Part shown: positions 30,348-39,180 of the stretch, one piece after another | How the letters are laid out: the number at the start of each line of letters is the position of its first letter | How positions within the stretch are numbered: position 1 is the stretch's first letter | Assembly: GCA_036504235.1 (NCBI GenBank) | Contig: DASXVN010000004.1 | Span: 1-46,830, forward strand | Reading direction: 5' to 3' | From: Zipacnadum sp036504235 | GTDB lineage: Bacteria > Armatimonadota > Zipacnadia > Zipacnadales > Zipacnadaceae | DNA length: 46,830 bases | Translations under genes and position numbers: made by a program | Notes under the pieces: generated by a model | What the model was told of the DNA's origin: nothing | Seen by the model: only the letters and a program-made list of their open reading frames with translations | Database searches by the model: none

Positions 30348-30670
30348 GGTGGTATGCTCCGTGGTTCGTTAGTGTTTTCCCGGCCGGTGAACGGCGCTGT
30401 CTCCCCGCGCGGGGTGCGCAGTTTAGTGGTTGGCGCGGGTGGATGTTTCGCGGGTACGGCTCCGCGAAAGATCCACCCCTACGAACGGCAAACGGCCTTA
30501 CCCCGCCCTCCGGGCACCCCTCCCTAAAGGGAGGGGCTAAAGGCAACGGCAGGGCCGACCTCGCTGCGCTCGTGCGGCCCCTCCGGGAAACGGCGAACGG
30601 CCACGGCAAACGGCCGGGTGGACATTGCGGCGGACCGCAAAGTCCACCCCTACAGGGTGGCAGCGGCTCG
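30348..30670. repeat. Repeat-packed gap between hisD and dnaE
   Basis: Contains the GGGTGGATGTTTCGCGGG hairpin (30433-30483), a 'CCGCCCTCCGGGCACCCCTCCC' type unit (about 30499-30541), the GGGCCGACCTCGCTGCGCTC unit (30549-30594) and a shorter hairpin with arms GGGTGGACATTGCGG and CCGCAAAGTCCACCCC (about 30615-30655). First and third also occur together at 6811-6917. No gene is visible. Confidence 0.85.
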
Positions 30671-33600
30671 CTAATCCTCGCCACCCAACTCCTCGCTTAG
30701 GTCCATGAAACCCTCCGGTAGGTCCATCGTCACCGCGGCGGCCGGGGTCGCCTCGGCGGTGGAGGCTTCCTCGTAGAGCGACAGCACCACCGGGATTTGG
30801 CGGGCTTTTACCGGGAAAGCGCCGCCCATTTCTACTCGGAAGCGCTCGCCCAGGTGGACCCGGCGGCGGGTGCCGTTCTCCAGGAAGCGCAGGATCACGT
30901 TCTGATAGCCGGGGCAGTTCTGGATCAGGTCGCGCAGGTCCTGGAGGTCCTCCGGGACCAGCGACTGGGCGTCCAGCTCCACGACTATCTGCGGCGGCGG
31001 CGGGGGCGGCGGCGCGTTGCGCTGCGCCTGGTAGCGCTTCCGCGCCTCTTCGGCTTCTTCACGGCGCTTCTTGGGCAGCTTGGGGGCGTCAGCGAGGGTC
31101 CAGGCCTTGTCGCAAATCAGCTTGGCACGACCGGTGTCGTTGCCCTCTCCCCCGTTGCCGCCGCGGCGCTCCACCTTGCCCGCGACTACCGCCAGAGTGC
31201 CGGCGGTGAGCACGGGCGCGCAGGCCTCATAGGTGGAGGGGAAGACGGTGACTTCCACCTGCTCGGCCACGCCCTGCAGGGTCACGTAGAGCATCGGATC
31301 GCCGTTTTTCGTGTAGTGGGGCTTGGCTTCCTCCACCAGACCGGCGACGACCAGCGGGGTCTTGCTGGGGTAATCGTTGACGTCCTCCACGCGGGTGCTG
31401 GTGACCAGGGCCACGCGGTCGGCGTTCTTCTCCAGGGGATGGGCCGAGACGTACAAGCCCAGCACCCGGCGCTCGAGGGCCAGCATTTCCTCGTCGCCCA
31501 TGGCGGGGACCACCGGCAGCGGCGGCTCCGGCGTGGGACCTGAGTCCGGGGAGGCCGCCGACTCGCCGAACATGTTGGTCTGGCCGATGGCGAGGTCCTG
31601 CTGGTGCTTCTGGCCCGCGCCGGCGGCCTGCTCCGCCACGGCCAGGAGGGCATTGCGCTCGCCGAAATCGTCGAAAGCTCCCGCCTCCACCAGCAGGCGG
31701 ACGGCGGCCTTGGGCACCTTGTCGGAGGGGAGACGGCGGCAGAAATCGTAGAGGCCGCGGAAGGGCCCGCCGGCCTCGCGCTCGGCGACAATCGCCTCCG
31801 CGCCGGCCACGCCGAAACCCTTGATCGCCGCCAGGGCGAAGACTACCTCACCGTTGCTGACCGAGAAGGTCGCCTCCGAGCGGTTGACGCTGGGCGGGCG
31901 GACCTTCAGGCTCAGGCGCCGGACCTCGGCGACCGCCTTGGAGACCTCGTCGCTCTTGTCCATGACCGTCGAGAGATGCGCGGCCATGAACTCCGCCGGG
32001 TAGTTGGCCTTCAGGTAGGCGGTCCAGTAGGCCACCAGCCCGTAGCCGGCCGAGTGGGACTTGTTGAAACCGTAGTTGCTGAAGGTCTCCATGCGCTCAA
32101 AGAGCGTCTGGGTGTTGCTCTCGGAGAGGCCGTTGGCGAGGCAGCCCGCGACGAACTGGGGCTTCATCTGCTCCATCTTCGCGGCGTTCTTCTTGGCCAT
32201 GGCGCGCATGATGATTTCGGCTTGCGGCATGGAGAAACCGGCGATTTCCTGGGCGATCTGCATGACCTGTTCCTGGTAGAGGATGACCCCGTAGGTCTCC
32301 TCCAGGATCGGGCGCAGGCGCGGGTCGAGGTACTCCACGGGCGCGCCGTGGCGGCCCGCGCAGAACTGGGGGGCGCTGGCCATCGGCCCCGGCCGGTAGA
32401 GCGCCACCAGGGCGATGACGTGCTCGAAACGGTTCGGCTGCAGCTCGCGCAGCAGGGCGCGCATGCCCTCGCTTTCGAGTTGGAACACCGCGCCGGTCTC
32501 GCCCCGGCCCAGCAGTTCGTAGGTCTTGGCGTCGTCCAGGGGCAGATTGTACAGGTCTATCTCCACGCCGTGGTTACGCTTGACAGAGCGGAGCGTCTGG
32601 TCCACCACGGTCAGGGTCTTGAGGCCGAGGAAGTCCATCTTGACCAGCCCGACCTCCACCACCGGGTTCATGGCGTACTGGGTCGAGATGGTGCCGTCCT
32701 TCTCGCCGCGGAGGGGGACGTAGTCGGTCAGCACCCGGTCGGAAATCACCACGGCGGCGGCGTGCACGGAGGCGTGGCGGGCCAGGCCCTCCAGGCGCTG
32801 GGCCAGGTTGACCACGCGCGCCACGTGCGGATCGTCCCGGACCAGGGCCTGCAACTCGGGGACCTGCTGCAGGGACTCGGCGAGGGTGGATTTGGGGCCG
32901 GGCACCAGCTTGGCGACGCGATCCACCACGTCCAGGGGCACACCCAGCACGCGGCCCACGTCGCGGATCGCCGCGCGCGCGCCCAGCGTGTTGAAAGTGG
33001 CGACCTGCGCCACCTGGCTGCGCCCGTACTTCTCCTTGACGTACTCCATGATCTCTTCCCGGCGGTCGTCGGGGAAGTCCATGTCGATATCGGGCGGGCT
33101 GGCGCGCTCGGGGTTGAGCATGCGCTCGAAGATCAGACCGTACTTGAGCGGGTCCACGTCTACGATGCCCAGCAGGTAGGAAACCAGGCTGCCGGTCGCC
33201 GAGCCACGGCCCGGGCCGACCAGCATCCCCCGGCGCTTGGCCTCGAGGACAAAGTCCTGCACGATCAGGAAGTAGCCGGAGTAGTCGCAGTGGTCAATGA
33301 CCTGCAGCTCGTAGTCCAGGCGCGGGAGCACATTATCCGGGACTTCCTCGCCGTAGCGGCCGGTGAGGTTGTCCTCGCAGAGCTTCCGCAGGTAGGTGCT
33401 GAGGTTGTGGCCCTCCGGCACGTCGAACTTGGGCAGCATGAGCTTGCCCAGCTCCAGCTCGACGTTGCAGCGCTCGGCCACCTCCAGGGTGTTGGCGAGC
33501 GCCTCCGGGCAGTCGGGGAACAGCTCGGCCATCTCGCTGGTGCTGCGCATGTGGAACTCGTTGCTGCCGAAACGCAGGCGCGTGGGGTCGTTGTAGGTGG

Positions 33601-34285
33601 CCTGGGTCTGGATGCAGAGCAGCACGTCGTGCGGCTCGGCGTCCTCGGCGGTGAGGTAGTGGACGTCGTTGGTGGCGACCACGGGAATCCCGGTGCGGCG
33701 TCCCAGCTCAATCAGCGCCTCGTTGACCCCCGCCTGGACCGGCAGGTGATGCTCCATCAGCTCAATGTAGAAGTCGTCGGGGCCGAAGATCTCGCGCAGC
33801 TTACAGGCCTGGCGCTCGGCTTCCTCCAAGCCTTGCTCCTGCACCGCCCGGGCCACCGCGCCGTGCAGGCAAGCGCTGAGCGCCAGCACGCCTTCGTGGT
33901 ACTCGTTGAGCAGGTCGAAATCCACGCGGGGGCGGTAGTAGAAGCCTTCGAGGTGAGCAGCACTGACGATCTTGAGCAGGTTGCGGTAGCCGTCGGCGTC
34001 TTTGGCGAGGAGGGTCAGGTGGCAGTTGCCGCGGTCGGTGCCGGCCTCGCGGTCAAAGCGCGTACGCGCCGCCACGTAGACCTCGCAGCCCAGCAGGGGC
34101 TTGACCCCTTCCTTCTTGCAGGCCTGGTAGAAATCAATCGCCCCGTACATGACGCCGTGGTCGGTGAGCGCCACGGCCGGCTGCTCGAACTCAGCGGCCC
34201 GGCGGGCCAGGTCCTTGATGCGACAGGCACCGTCCAGGAGGCTGTATTCACTATGTACGTGTAGGTGAGCGAAGTTGGTTGCCAT
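30671..34285 (-). CDS. dnaE: DNA polymerase III alpha subunit
   Basis: A 1204-residue replicative polymerase, DnaE type. The PHP domain opens with FAHLHVHSEYSLLDGA. The palm holds GPGRGSATGSLVSYLLGI and PDIDMDFPDDRREEIMEYV with catalytic Asp residues. YQEQVMQIAQEIAGFS is the conserved finger region. The tandem HhH and the OB fold (TPLVVAGLVEEAKPHYTKNG) follow. A helical, Pro-rich insertion (KKRREEAEEARKRY, then a run of eight prolines) leads to a small C-terminal domain. All motifs are intact. A small membrane protein gene lies 58 bases upstream on the same strand. Confidence 0.97.
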   Translation of the reverse strand: MATNFAHLHVHSEYSLLDGACRIKDLARRAAEFEQPAVALTDHGVMYGAIDFYQACKKEGVKPLLGCEVYVAARTRFDREAGTDRGNCHLTLLAKDADGYRNLLKIVSAAHLEGFYYRPRVDFDLLNEYHEGVLALSACLHGAVARAVQEQGLEEAERQACKLREIFGPDDFYIELMEHHLPVQAGVNEALIELGRRTGIPVVATNDVHYLTAEDAEPHDVLLCIQTQATYNDPTRLRFGSNEFHMRSTSEMAELFPDCPEALANTLEVAERCNVELELGKLMLPKFDVPEGHNLSTYLRKLCEDNLTGRYGEEVPDNVLPRLDYELQVIDHCDYSGYFLIVQDFVLEAKRRGMLVGPGRGSATGSLVSYLLGIVDVDPLKYGLIFERMLNPERASPPDIDMDFPDDRREEIMEYVKEKYGRSQVAQVATFNTLGARAAIRDVGRVLGVPLDVVDRVAKLVPGPKSTLAESLQQVPELQALVRDDPHVARVVNLAQRLEGLARHASVHAAAVVISDRVLTDYVPLRGEKDGTISTQYAMNPVVEVGLVKMDFLGLKTLTVVDQTLRSVKRNHGVEIDLYNLPLDDAKTYELLGRGETGAVFQLESEGMRALLRELQPNRFEHVIALVALYRPGPMASAPQFCAGRHGAPVEYLDPRLRPILEETYGVILYQEQVMQIAQEIAGFSMPQAEIIMRAMAKKNAAKMEQMKPQFVAGCLANGLSESNTQTLFERMETFSNYGFNKSHSAGYGLVAYWTAYLKANYPAEFMAAHLSTVMDKSDEVSKAVAEVRRLSLKVRPPSVNRSEATFSVSNGEVVFALAAIKGFGVAGAEAIVAEREAGGPFRGLYDFCRRLPSDKVPKAAVRLLVEAGAFDDFGERNALLAVAEQAAGAGQKHQQDLAIGQTNMFGESAASPDSGPTPEPPLPVVPAMGDEEMLALERRVLGLYVSAHPLEKNADRVALVTSTRVEDVNDYPSKTPLVVAGLVEEAKPHYTKNGDPMLYVTLQGVAEQVEVTVFPSTYEACAPVLTAGTLAVVAGKVERRGGNGGEGNDTGRAKLICDKAWTLADAPKLPKKRREEAEEARKRYQAQRNAPPPPPPPQIVVELDAQSLVPEDLQDLRDLIQNCPGYQNVILRFLENGTRRRVHLGERFRVEMGGAFPVKARQIPVVLSLYEEASTAEATPAAAVTMDLPEGFMDLSEELGGED

Positions 34286-34343
34286 GATAGGGTGCGGCGG
34301 AAAAGGGCGACGCGGGACGCGTGGGCAGCGGGGGCTCGCGGTC

Positions 34344-34847
34344 TTAGCGCTCTATCGATACTATGCTTAGCGTGGCCTGGGCCGGATCGTCCAAGTCGAG
34401 CACAGCCCACAGTTGCTTATGCTCGGTTGGGTCATACGACAGCGGCCTCTGCCAGTAGGCATCCAGAAAGCGCCGGGGATGAGGCGTCCGCCACCACTTC
34501 AGGTGGTACACGTCCCCGGTCCTCATCCAATCGAGAACAGATCCCGCATCGTCCCCCGAGTTGCTCCATTTGCTTGGGCAGCTGCCCTGCGTGGCGGGCA
34601 GTTCAGCGGTCGGTATGCGGACCGCGGCAACGAGAACACCATTCCAAGGCTCCCAGTTGGCCCCCAGTAACTGCGCGTCCGGCGGGAAGTAGAGGCCGGT
34701 CTCGGAGACGACCTTCGCCAGCCCCACGGGTCCAGCCCTCAGATGATTATTCCAGTAGAGAAACACCGTCAGTACGAAGGCGCCCAGGACCACTCCCGCA
34801 ATCAGTAGCCAGAGCCACTTTCGCACCCAGAGTCTGCCTCGCGACAT
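34344..34847 (-). CDS. Small membrane-anchored hypothetical protein
   Basis: A 167-residue protein with a basic N-terminus (MSRGRLWVRKW) followed by one membrane helix (LLIAGVVLGAFVLTVFLYW, about residues 14-32) and a soluble domain of about 130 residues on the outer side. The domain is rich in Trp and contains TGLYFPPDAQLLGANWEPW and GDVYHLKWWRTPHP. I recognise no family. Its base composition is less GC-rich than dnaE and the lipoprotein gene on either side, a possible sign of different origin. Confidence 0.6.
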   Translation of the reverse strand: MSRGRLWVRKWLWLLIAGVVLGAFVLTVFLYWNNHLRAGPVGLAKVVSETGLYFPPDAQLLGANWEPWNGVLVAAVRIPTAELPATQGSCPSKWSNSGDDAGSVLDWMRTGDVYHLKWWRTPHPRRFLDAYWQRPLSYDPTEHKQLWAVLDLDDPAQATLSIVSIER

Positions 34848-34872
34848 GGCCGGCGCACCTCCCGGCGTGCGG

Positions 34873-35793
34873 CTATCGTCTCGGCTTGGCGGCCGGAGCC
34901 ACGGGGGCTACCGGCGCGGCGGGGGCCAACTCGTTAGCCGGAGCGGCCGCTGCGGGGGCGGGCTCGGCGGGAGCGGCGCTGCCGGTAGCGGCGGGCTGCT
35001 CGGGATTCACCGAGGTGGCCGCGCCTTCCGCCTTCTGCTGCAGGGTGGCCAGCAGCGTGTCCAGATAGTCCAGTTGCGCGGTGACGACGACCCACGCGCC
35101 CTGGGTGAGCGCCTCGTTGGCGCCGCGCCCGGCGGCGACGGACCGGGCCGCGGTCTGCAGCGACTCGTCAGCGGCCAGCGTCTTGAGCAGCGCCAGCAGG
35201 CTGTTGCCGGCGCCGGCCAGGTCCTGCTTGTCCACCTGGCCCTTGGCCGACTCGATGTCCTTGGTCACCGTCGGCGCCAGAGTCGGCGGGGCTTTCAGGC
35301 AAATATCGGTGGCCTGCAGCAGGTAACGCGAGGCCAGATTGGCCGCGTCCTGCGCCGGGTAGGAGTGAATGACCTCCAGCGCGCGCTCCAGGGACTGGGC
35401 GACGCGGGCGGAGGGCAGGTTGGTGCGCAGGGTCATCAGCGCCGGGACCAGGCGGTCCAGCGCCGCCTGCGTGTCGGCCGCGGACTTGTCGGCTGCGCCC
35501 TTGCGGGCGGCGGAGGCCAGGGCCTTGGCGACGCGCACGTCCTCGGCCAGCGCCTTGGCGCCGCCGGGGTCTTCCTCCTGCGAGCGCAACTGGCGGACCT
35601 CATCGCGGAGCGACTCCAGCGAGGCGTCCTTGTCCTTCATATAGGCCATGATCTCGTTCATCTGCTGCTGCTGGGCCGTGTCGAGGCCCCCGGCGGCGGC
35701 GGTCGGCGCGGCCGGGCGGCAACCGGCCAGGCAGAGCACCAGACCGAGGGTCACCAGAATGAGAATCGCCGGAATCGCGGACGCTGCGCGCAC
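34873..35793 (-). CDS. Lipoprotein with helical domain and Ala/Pro tail
   Basis: From GTG at 35793 (GGGGG seven bases upstream) a 306-residue protein: signal peptide AIPAILILVTLGLVLCLAGC with lipobox, a helical region (residues about 30-240; TAQQQQMNEIMAYMKDKDAS followed by ESLRDEVRQLRSQEEDP may form a coiled coil), and an Ala/Pro-rich C-terminal tail ending AAKPRR. The frame opens at 35874, but a TATAAT on the minus strand at 35877-35882 places transcription start near 35870, so that start is unlikely. Function unknown. Confidence 0.7.
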   Translation of the reverse strand: MRAASAIPAILILVTLGLVLCLAGCRPAAPTAAAGGLDTAQQQQMNEIMAYMKDKDASLESLRDEVRQLRSQEEDPGGAKALAEDVRVAKALASAARKGAADKSAADTQAALDRLVPALMTLRTNLPSARVAQSLERALEVIHSYPAQDAANLASRYLLQATDICLKAPPTLAPTVTKDIESAKGQVDKQDLAGAGNSLLALLKTLAADESLQTAARSVAAGRGANEALTQGAWVVVTAQLDYLDTLLATLQQKAEGAATSVNPEQPAATGSAAPAEPAPAAAAPANELAPAAPVAPVAPAAKPRR

Positions 35794-35876
35794 ACCAATC
35801 GCCCCCTGCAAATTGGGATAAGGGCCGGCTCTAGGCCCGGTAATACGGCTTGGGAGGTGCATAACGAAGTCCAAGG

Positions 35877-35905
35877 ATTATAAGTTGAAGCTAGCCAAAA
35901 GGCAA
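35877..35905 (-). promoter_or_regulatory. Promoter of the helical lipoprotein gene
   Basis: On the minus strand TTGCCT (complement of 35900-35905), 17 bases, TATAAT (complement of 35877-35882). The position decides the start of the gene, excluding the ATG at 35874. Confidence 0.65.
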
Positions 35906-35918
35906 GGCGCGGTTGCCG

Positions 35919-35962
35919 GCCTCACCCCCCTGCCCCCCTCTCCTGGCAGGAGAGGGGGAACG
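35919..35962. repeat. CTCACCCCC-type hairpin repeat
   Basis: One unit of the 'CTCACCCCC...CCCTCTCCTGGCAGGAGAGGGGGA' family, lying between the peroxiredoxin gene and the lipoprotein promoter. The CTCTCCTGGCAGGAGAG core is a near-perfect hairpin and may end peroxiredoxin transcripts. Confidence 0.8.
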
Positions 35963-35989
35963 GCTAACGGCGAACGGCGCAGCAGCCGC

Positions 35990-36664
35990 CTAGCTCTTAT
36001 CCGGCGGGCGGTGGCAGAGGTACCAGGCCTCGCACTCGTAGCCTTCCTCCAGGCGCCGCTGGGCGGCCTCCTGGGTACGCGGCGTCGAGACCAGGACCGG
36101 CTCGCCCGGCTGCCAGTCGGCGGGCGTGGCCACGTTCTCGCGGTCGGCGGTCTGCAGAGCCTCCAGCAGGCGCAGGACCTCCGGCACGTTGCGGCCCACG
36201 TTGGGGGGGTAGTGGAGCATCGCTCGCAGCAGGCCCTCGGGGTCGATCACAAACAGCGAGCGCACCGTGGCGGCCTCCCCGGCGCCGGCGTGGATCATGC
36301 CGTAGGCGCGGGCGATGTGCATGTCCACATCGGCGATGATCGGGAAGTCCACCGGGAAGCCACCGATGCGCTCCAGGTCGCGCACCCAGGCGATATGCGA
36401 ATAGACGCTGTCCACGCTCAGGCCCACCAGCCGGCACTTGCGCCGGGTGAATTCCCCCTGCAGCCGGGCGAAAGCCATCAGTTCCGTGCTGCACACCGGC
36501 GTAAAGTCCGCCGGATGCGAGAACAGGATCACCCACTGGCCCTTAAGGTCGCTCAGGCGCAGGGGGCCCTGGGTGGTGGTCGACTCAAAAGCCGGCGCCT
36601 TCTCGCCCAGTTGGGGCAGGCGGGGGGCGAGGTTATCCGCGGATTGGTCGCTGCTAGTGTACAC
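35990..36664 (-). CDS. 1-Cys (Prx6-type) peroxiredoxin
   Basis: A 224-residue thiol peroxidase. The peroxidatic Cys58 is in PADFTPVCSTE, the PxxxTxxC motif. The Prx6-type long C-terminal extension with RSLFVIDPEGLLRAMLHYPP and PADWQPGEPV is present, which fits dimerisation in this subfamily. Two further Cys near the C-terminus (CEAWYLCHR) might act as resolving thiols, as in archaeal members. I chose GTG at 36664, eight bases after GGAGG; the GTG at 36673 overlaps that site. Confidence 0.93.
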   Translation of the reverse strand: MYTSSDQSADNLAPRLPQLGEKAPAFESTTTQGPLRLSDLKGQWVILFSHPADFTPVCSTELMAFARLQGEFTRRKCRLVGLSVDSVYSHIAWVRDLERIGGFPVDFPIIADVDMHIARAYGMIHAGAGEAATVRSLFVIDPEGLLRAMLHYPPNVGRNVPEVLRLLEALQTADRENVATPADWQPGEPVLVSTPRTQEAAQRRLEEGYECEAWYLCHRPPDKS

Positions 36665-36694
36665 GGTCAGCACCTCCGGAGAATCGCGTTGGGG

Positions 36695-38041
36695 CTATTG
36701 TACCCAGCCCAGTTCGAGCAACTTGTCAAAGACGGCCCGGGCGATGACGATTTCGCCGCCGGGGTTGAGATGGACCCCGTCGTTCATGCTGGCCAACTCG
36801 GAGCGGCGGTTGTCGTTCAGCGCGCGCTCCATGCGGGGGGCCAGGTTCAGCACCGGCAGCCCGTGGCGGGCGGCGGTCGCCGCGATCAGGTCGTTGTTGC
36901 CGGCCAGACCGCGCCAGATGGTGCTGGGGCTCTCCGGGTTGTCCAGCACGTGGTACTGCATCAGTAGCACCCGGCTGCCGGCGGCCTCTAGCCTGGTAAT
37001 TAGCAGGTCGAGATTGCGCGCGGTCTCCTCCCGAGGGACGTGGGCGTTGGAGTCGTTGCCGCCGATCATCAGGACGGTGATCTGCGGGCGGCAGGGGAGC
37101 ACGTCCTTGTCCAGCCGAGCCAGCAGGCCGCCGGTGGAATCGCCGCCCCAGCCGCGATTGGCCACGGTGTACTTCCCGGCCCCGGCGCGGGCCTCCAGCA
37201 TCAGGGCCACCAACTCCGAGAACTTCATCCACTGCGAGCGGTCCGACCAGCCGGTGATGCTGTCCCCGGCGAAGACGAGGCAGGGCGGCCCGGGCGGCGG
37301 CGGGGGCGGGAGGGAGCGGCTGAGATGCACCTGCCCCGGCGCCAGCTTGGCCTCTCCCCAGGCGGCGGAGTCCAGCCAAGCCACGCCCGCGTGGGAGTCG
37401 GCCGCAAAGGGGCCGACCAGCGGCCGGACGTAGTAATACCAGCCGGTGAGGCCCTGGGCGATCAGCCGGAAGCCCTCGCCGGACCCGTAGGCGTGGCCCG
37501 ACTTGCTGAGCAGCTTCCAGGGGAGGGCCAGCTCCAGGGTGCAGCCCTTCCCGTCGGGGTGCTTGACGGCGGCGAAGCGCGCTCCCGCGGCCAGGGCGTC
37601 ACTCACCTGGGTGCCGTCCCCGGCGCTGGAGAAGTCGTCGTAGGCGAGCTGCACCACCGGCTGCCCCGTGGCGTCCACCGCGGCGCTGATCTGCACTCGG
37701 CGGTCGGTGAGCAGGCGCAGGCGCAGGCTCTCGTCCTTGAAGAGGTCGGCCTGGCCCGCACGGTAGCGGTTGCGCAGCGGGCAAGGCTCGGCAAACTGGG
37801 CCAGGACGTAGAGATTGTCCTGGTCGTACATGGCGTGCAGCCACAGGCTGTTGATCTCGCGCTGCGCCGGGTCGGGGCAGATGGGCAGGCCGCCGGAGAA
37901 GTCCCAGTCGGCCGTCTGCCCGTCCACCGTCACCGCGCCGGGCGCGGGCGTCACCCAGAGGGTGGAGTTGTCCGCGGAGGCGCAAGCGCAACTGGTCACG
38001 GTGATCACCACTAGTAGGAGAGATAGTCTGAGCATGGGCAC
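36695..38041 (-). CDS. Secreted SGNH/GDSL hydrolase with N-terminal sugar-binding-like domain
   Basis: A 448-residue exported protein. The signal peptide (about 1-23) is followed by a CBM9/DOMON-like beta sandwich (about 30-235: VTVDGQTADWDFSGGLPI and LHAMYDQDNLYVLAQF are typical). A run of prolines (PPPPPPGPP) links it to an SGNH hydrolase domain: Ser261 in FAGDSITG, the Gly of RGWGGDSTG, the Asn of IGGNDS, and the Asp-x-x-His near 420 in NDGVHLNPGG. All catalytic residues are present. It probably removes acyl groups from polysaccharide. Start GTG 38041 or ATG 38035; both keep the signal peptide. Confidence 0.87.
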   Translation of the reverse strand: MPMLRLSLLLVVITVTSCACASADNSTLWVTPAPGAVTVDGQTADWDFSGGLPICPDPAQREINSLWLHAMYDQDNLYVLAQFAEPCPLRNRYRAGQADLFKDESLRLRLLTDRRVQISAAVDATGQPVVQLAYDDFSSAGDGTQVSDALAAGARFAAVKHPDGKGCTLELALPWKLLSKSGHAYGSGEGFRLIAQGLTGWYYYVRPLVGPFAADSHAGVAWLDSAAWGEAKLAPGQVHLSRSLPPPPPPGPPCLVFAGDSITGWSDRSQWMKFSELVALMLEARAGAGKYTVANRGWGGDSTGGLLARLDKDVLPCRPQITVLMIGGNDSNAHVPREETARNLDLLITRLEAAGSRVLLMQYHVLDNPESPSTIWRGLAGNNDLIAATAARHGLPVLNLAPRMERALNDNRRSELASMNDGVHLNPGGEIVIARAVFDKLLELGWVQ

Positions 38042-38184
38042 GTTCTTTCCCCAAGATTTGAGTAGTGCCCAGAGGTTCCTCGCCGCGCCGCCAACTCCTG
38101 CCGCCGGGAGGGGGCAGGAATGAAGCGGATAGGAGAGGAAGGAAGCGAGGGCCGGGCCGATTCTGACTGCAGGAGGTTCGGATC

Positions 38185-39165
38185 ATGCGATACGCAACCG
38201 CTCTGGTCGTGGCTTTGTCGGTAGCCGTGGGCTTGACCGCCATGACTCCGGCGAAGGCGGCCCTCGGGGACTGCCTGATGACCCTCACGGGGCACACGGG
38301 CTGGGTCTATGGAGTCGCGGTCACACTGGACGGGACCCGGATTGTGTCCGCCTCGTGCGAGCCTGACTGCACCTTCAAGGTCTGGGACCTGGGCACCGGA
38401 GTCTGCCTGCGGACCCTCACCGGCCACTACGGAGGAGTCAAGGCGGTCGCCGTGACCCCGGACGGGACGCGGGTCGTCTGCGGTTCGTGGAATAGTACTG
38501 TCGAGGTCTGGGACCTGGGCACGGAGGCCGTCCTGAAGACCATGGAGGGCCACGAAGCCGACGTCCATGCGGTGGCGGTGACGCCGGACGGAAAACGGGC
38601 GGTCTCGGTTTCGGAGGACAGGAGCCTGAAGGTCTGGGACCTGGACACGGGATACTGCCTGAAGACCCTTACCGGGCACGCGGACCCCGTCCGGTCGGTT
38701 GCGGTGACGCCGGACGGGAAGCGGGCCGTCTCCGGCTCAGAAGACCACACCCTCAAGGTCTGGGACCTGGACAGCGGGGCCTGCCTGCGCACCCTGAGGG
38801 GCCATACAGGCACGCCCGCTACGATCGCGGTGACCCCGGACGGGAAGCGGATTATCTCCGGCTCCTGGGACCGCACCCTCAAGGTCTGGGACCTGGAGAC
38901 GGGGGCCTGCCTGCAGACCATCAAGGGCCACCGAACCGAGGTCGAGGCGGTCGCGGTGACGCCTGATGGGAAACGAATAGTCTCGGGCTCGTCGGACTGC
39001 AGCCTCAAGGTCTGGGACCTGGACACCGGAGTCTGCCTGCGAACTCTCACCGGCCACGCGAGCCCGATCTTGGCGGTCGCGGTGAGCCCGGACGGGAACC
39101 GGGCGGTCTCCGGCGCGATGAATGGCACCCTCAAGGTCTGGGACCTGGGCGCGAGTGACCAGTGA
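38185..39165 (+). CDS. Secreted seven-bladed WD40 repeat protein
   Basis: A 326-residue protein made almost entirely of WD40 repeats after a signal peptide (cleavage near AKA-ALG, residue 27). Seven repeats of about 40-42 residues each contain the pattern L-x-G-H, VAVTPDGKR and KVWDL, enough for one closed propeller. The repeats are also highly similar at DNA level, with KVWDL encoded by near-identical bases, suggesting recent duplication or gene conversion. It is likely a binding platform outside the cytoplasm. The ATG has AGGAGG upstream. The next gene follows after 15 bases. Confidence 0.92.
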   Translation: MRYATALVVALSVAVGLTAMTPAKAALGDCLMTLTGHTGWVYGVAVTLDGTRIVSASCEPDCTFKVWDLGTGVCLRTLTGHYGGVKAVAVTPDGTRVVCGSWNSTVEVWDLGTEAVLKTMEGHEADVHAVAVTPDGKRAVSVSEDRSLKVWDLDTGYCLKTLTGHADPVRSVAVTPDGKRAVSGSEDHTLKVWDLDSGACLRTLRGHTGTPATIAVTPDGKRIISGSWDRTLKVWDLETGACLQTIKGHRTEVEAVAVTPDGKRIVSGSSDCSLKVWDLDTGVCLRTLTGHASPILAVAVSPDGNRAVSGAMNGTLKVWDLGASDQ

Positions 39166-39180
39166 ATCAGGAGTAACGAT

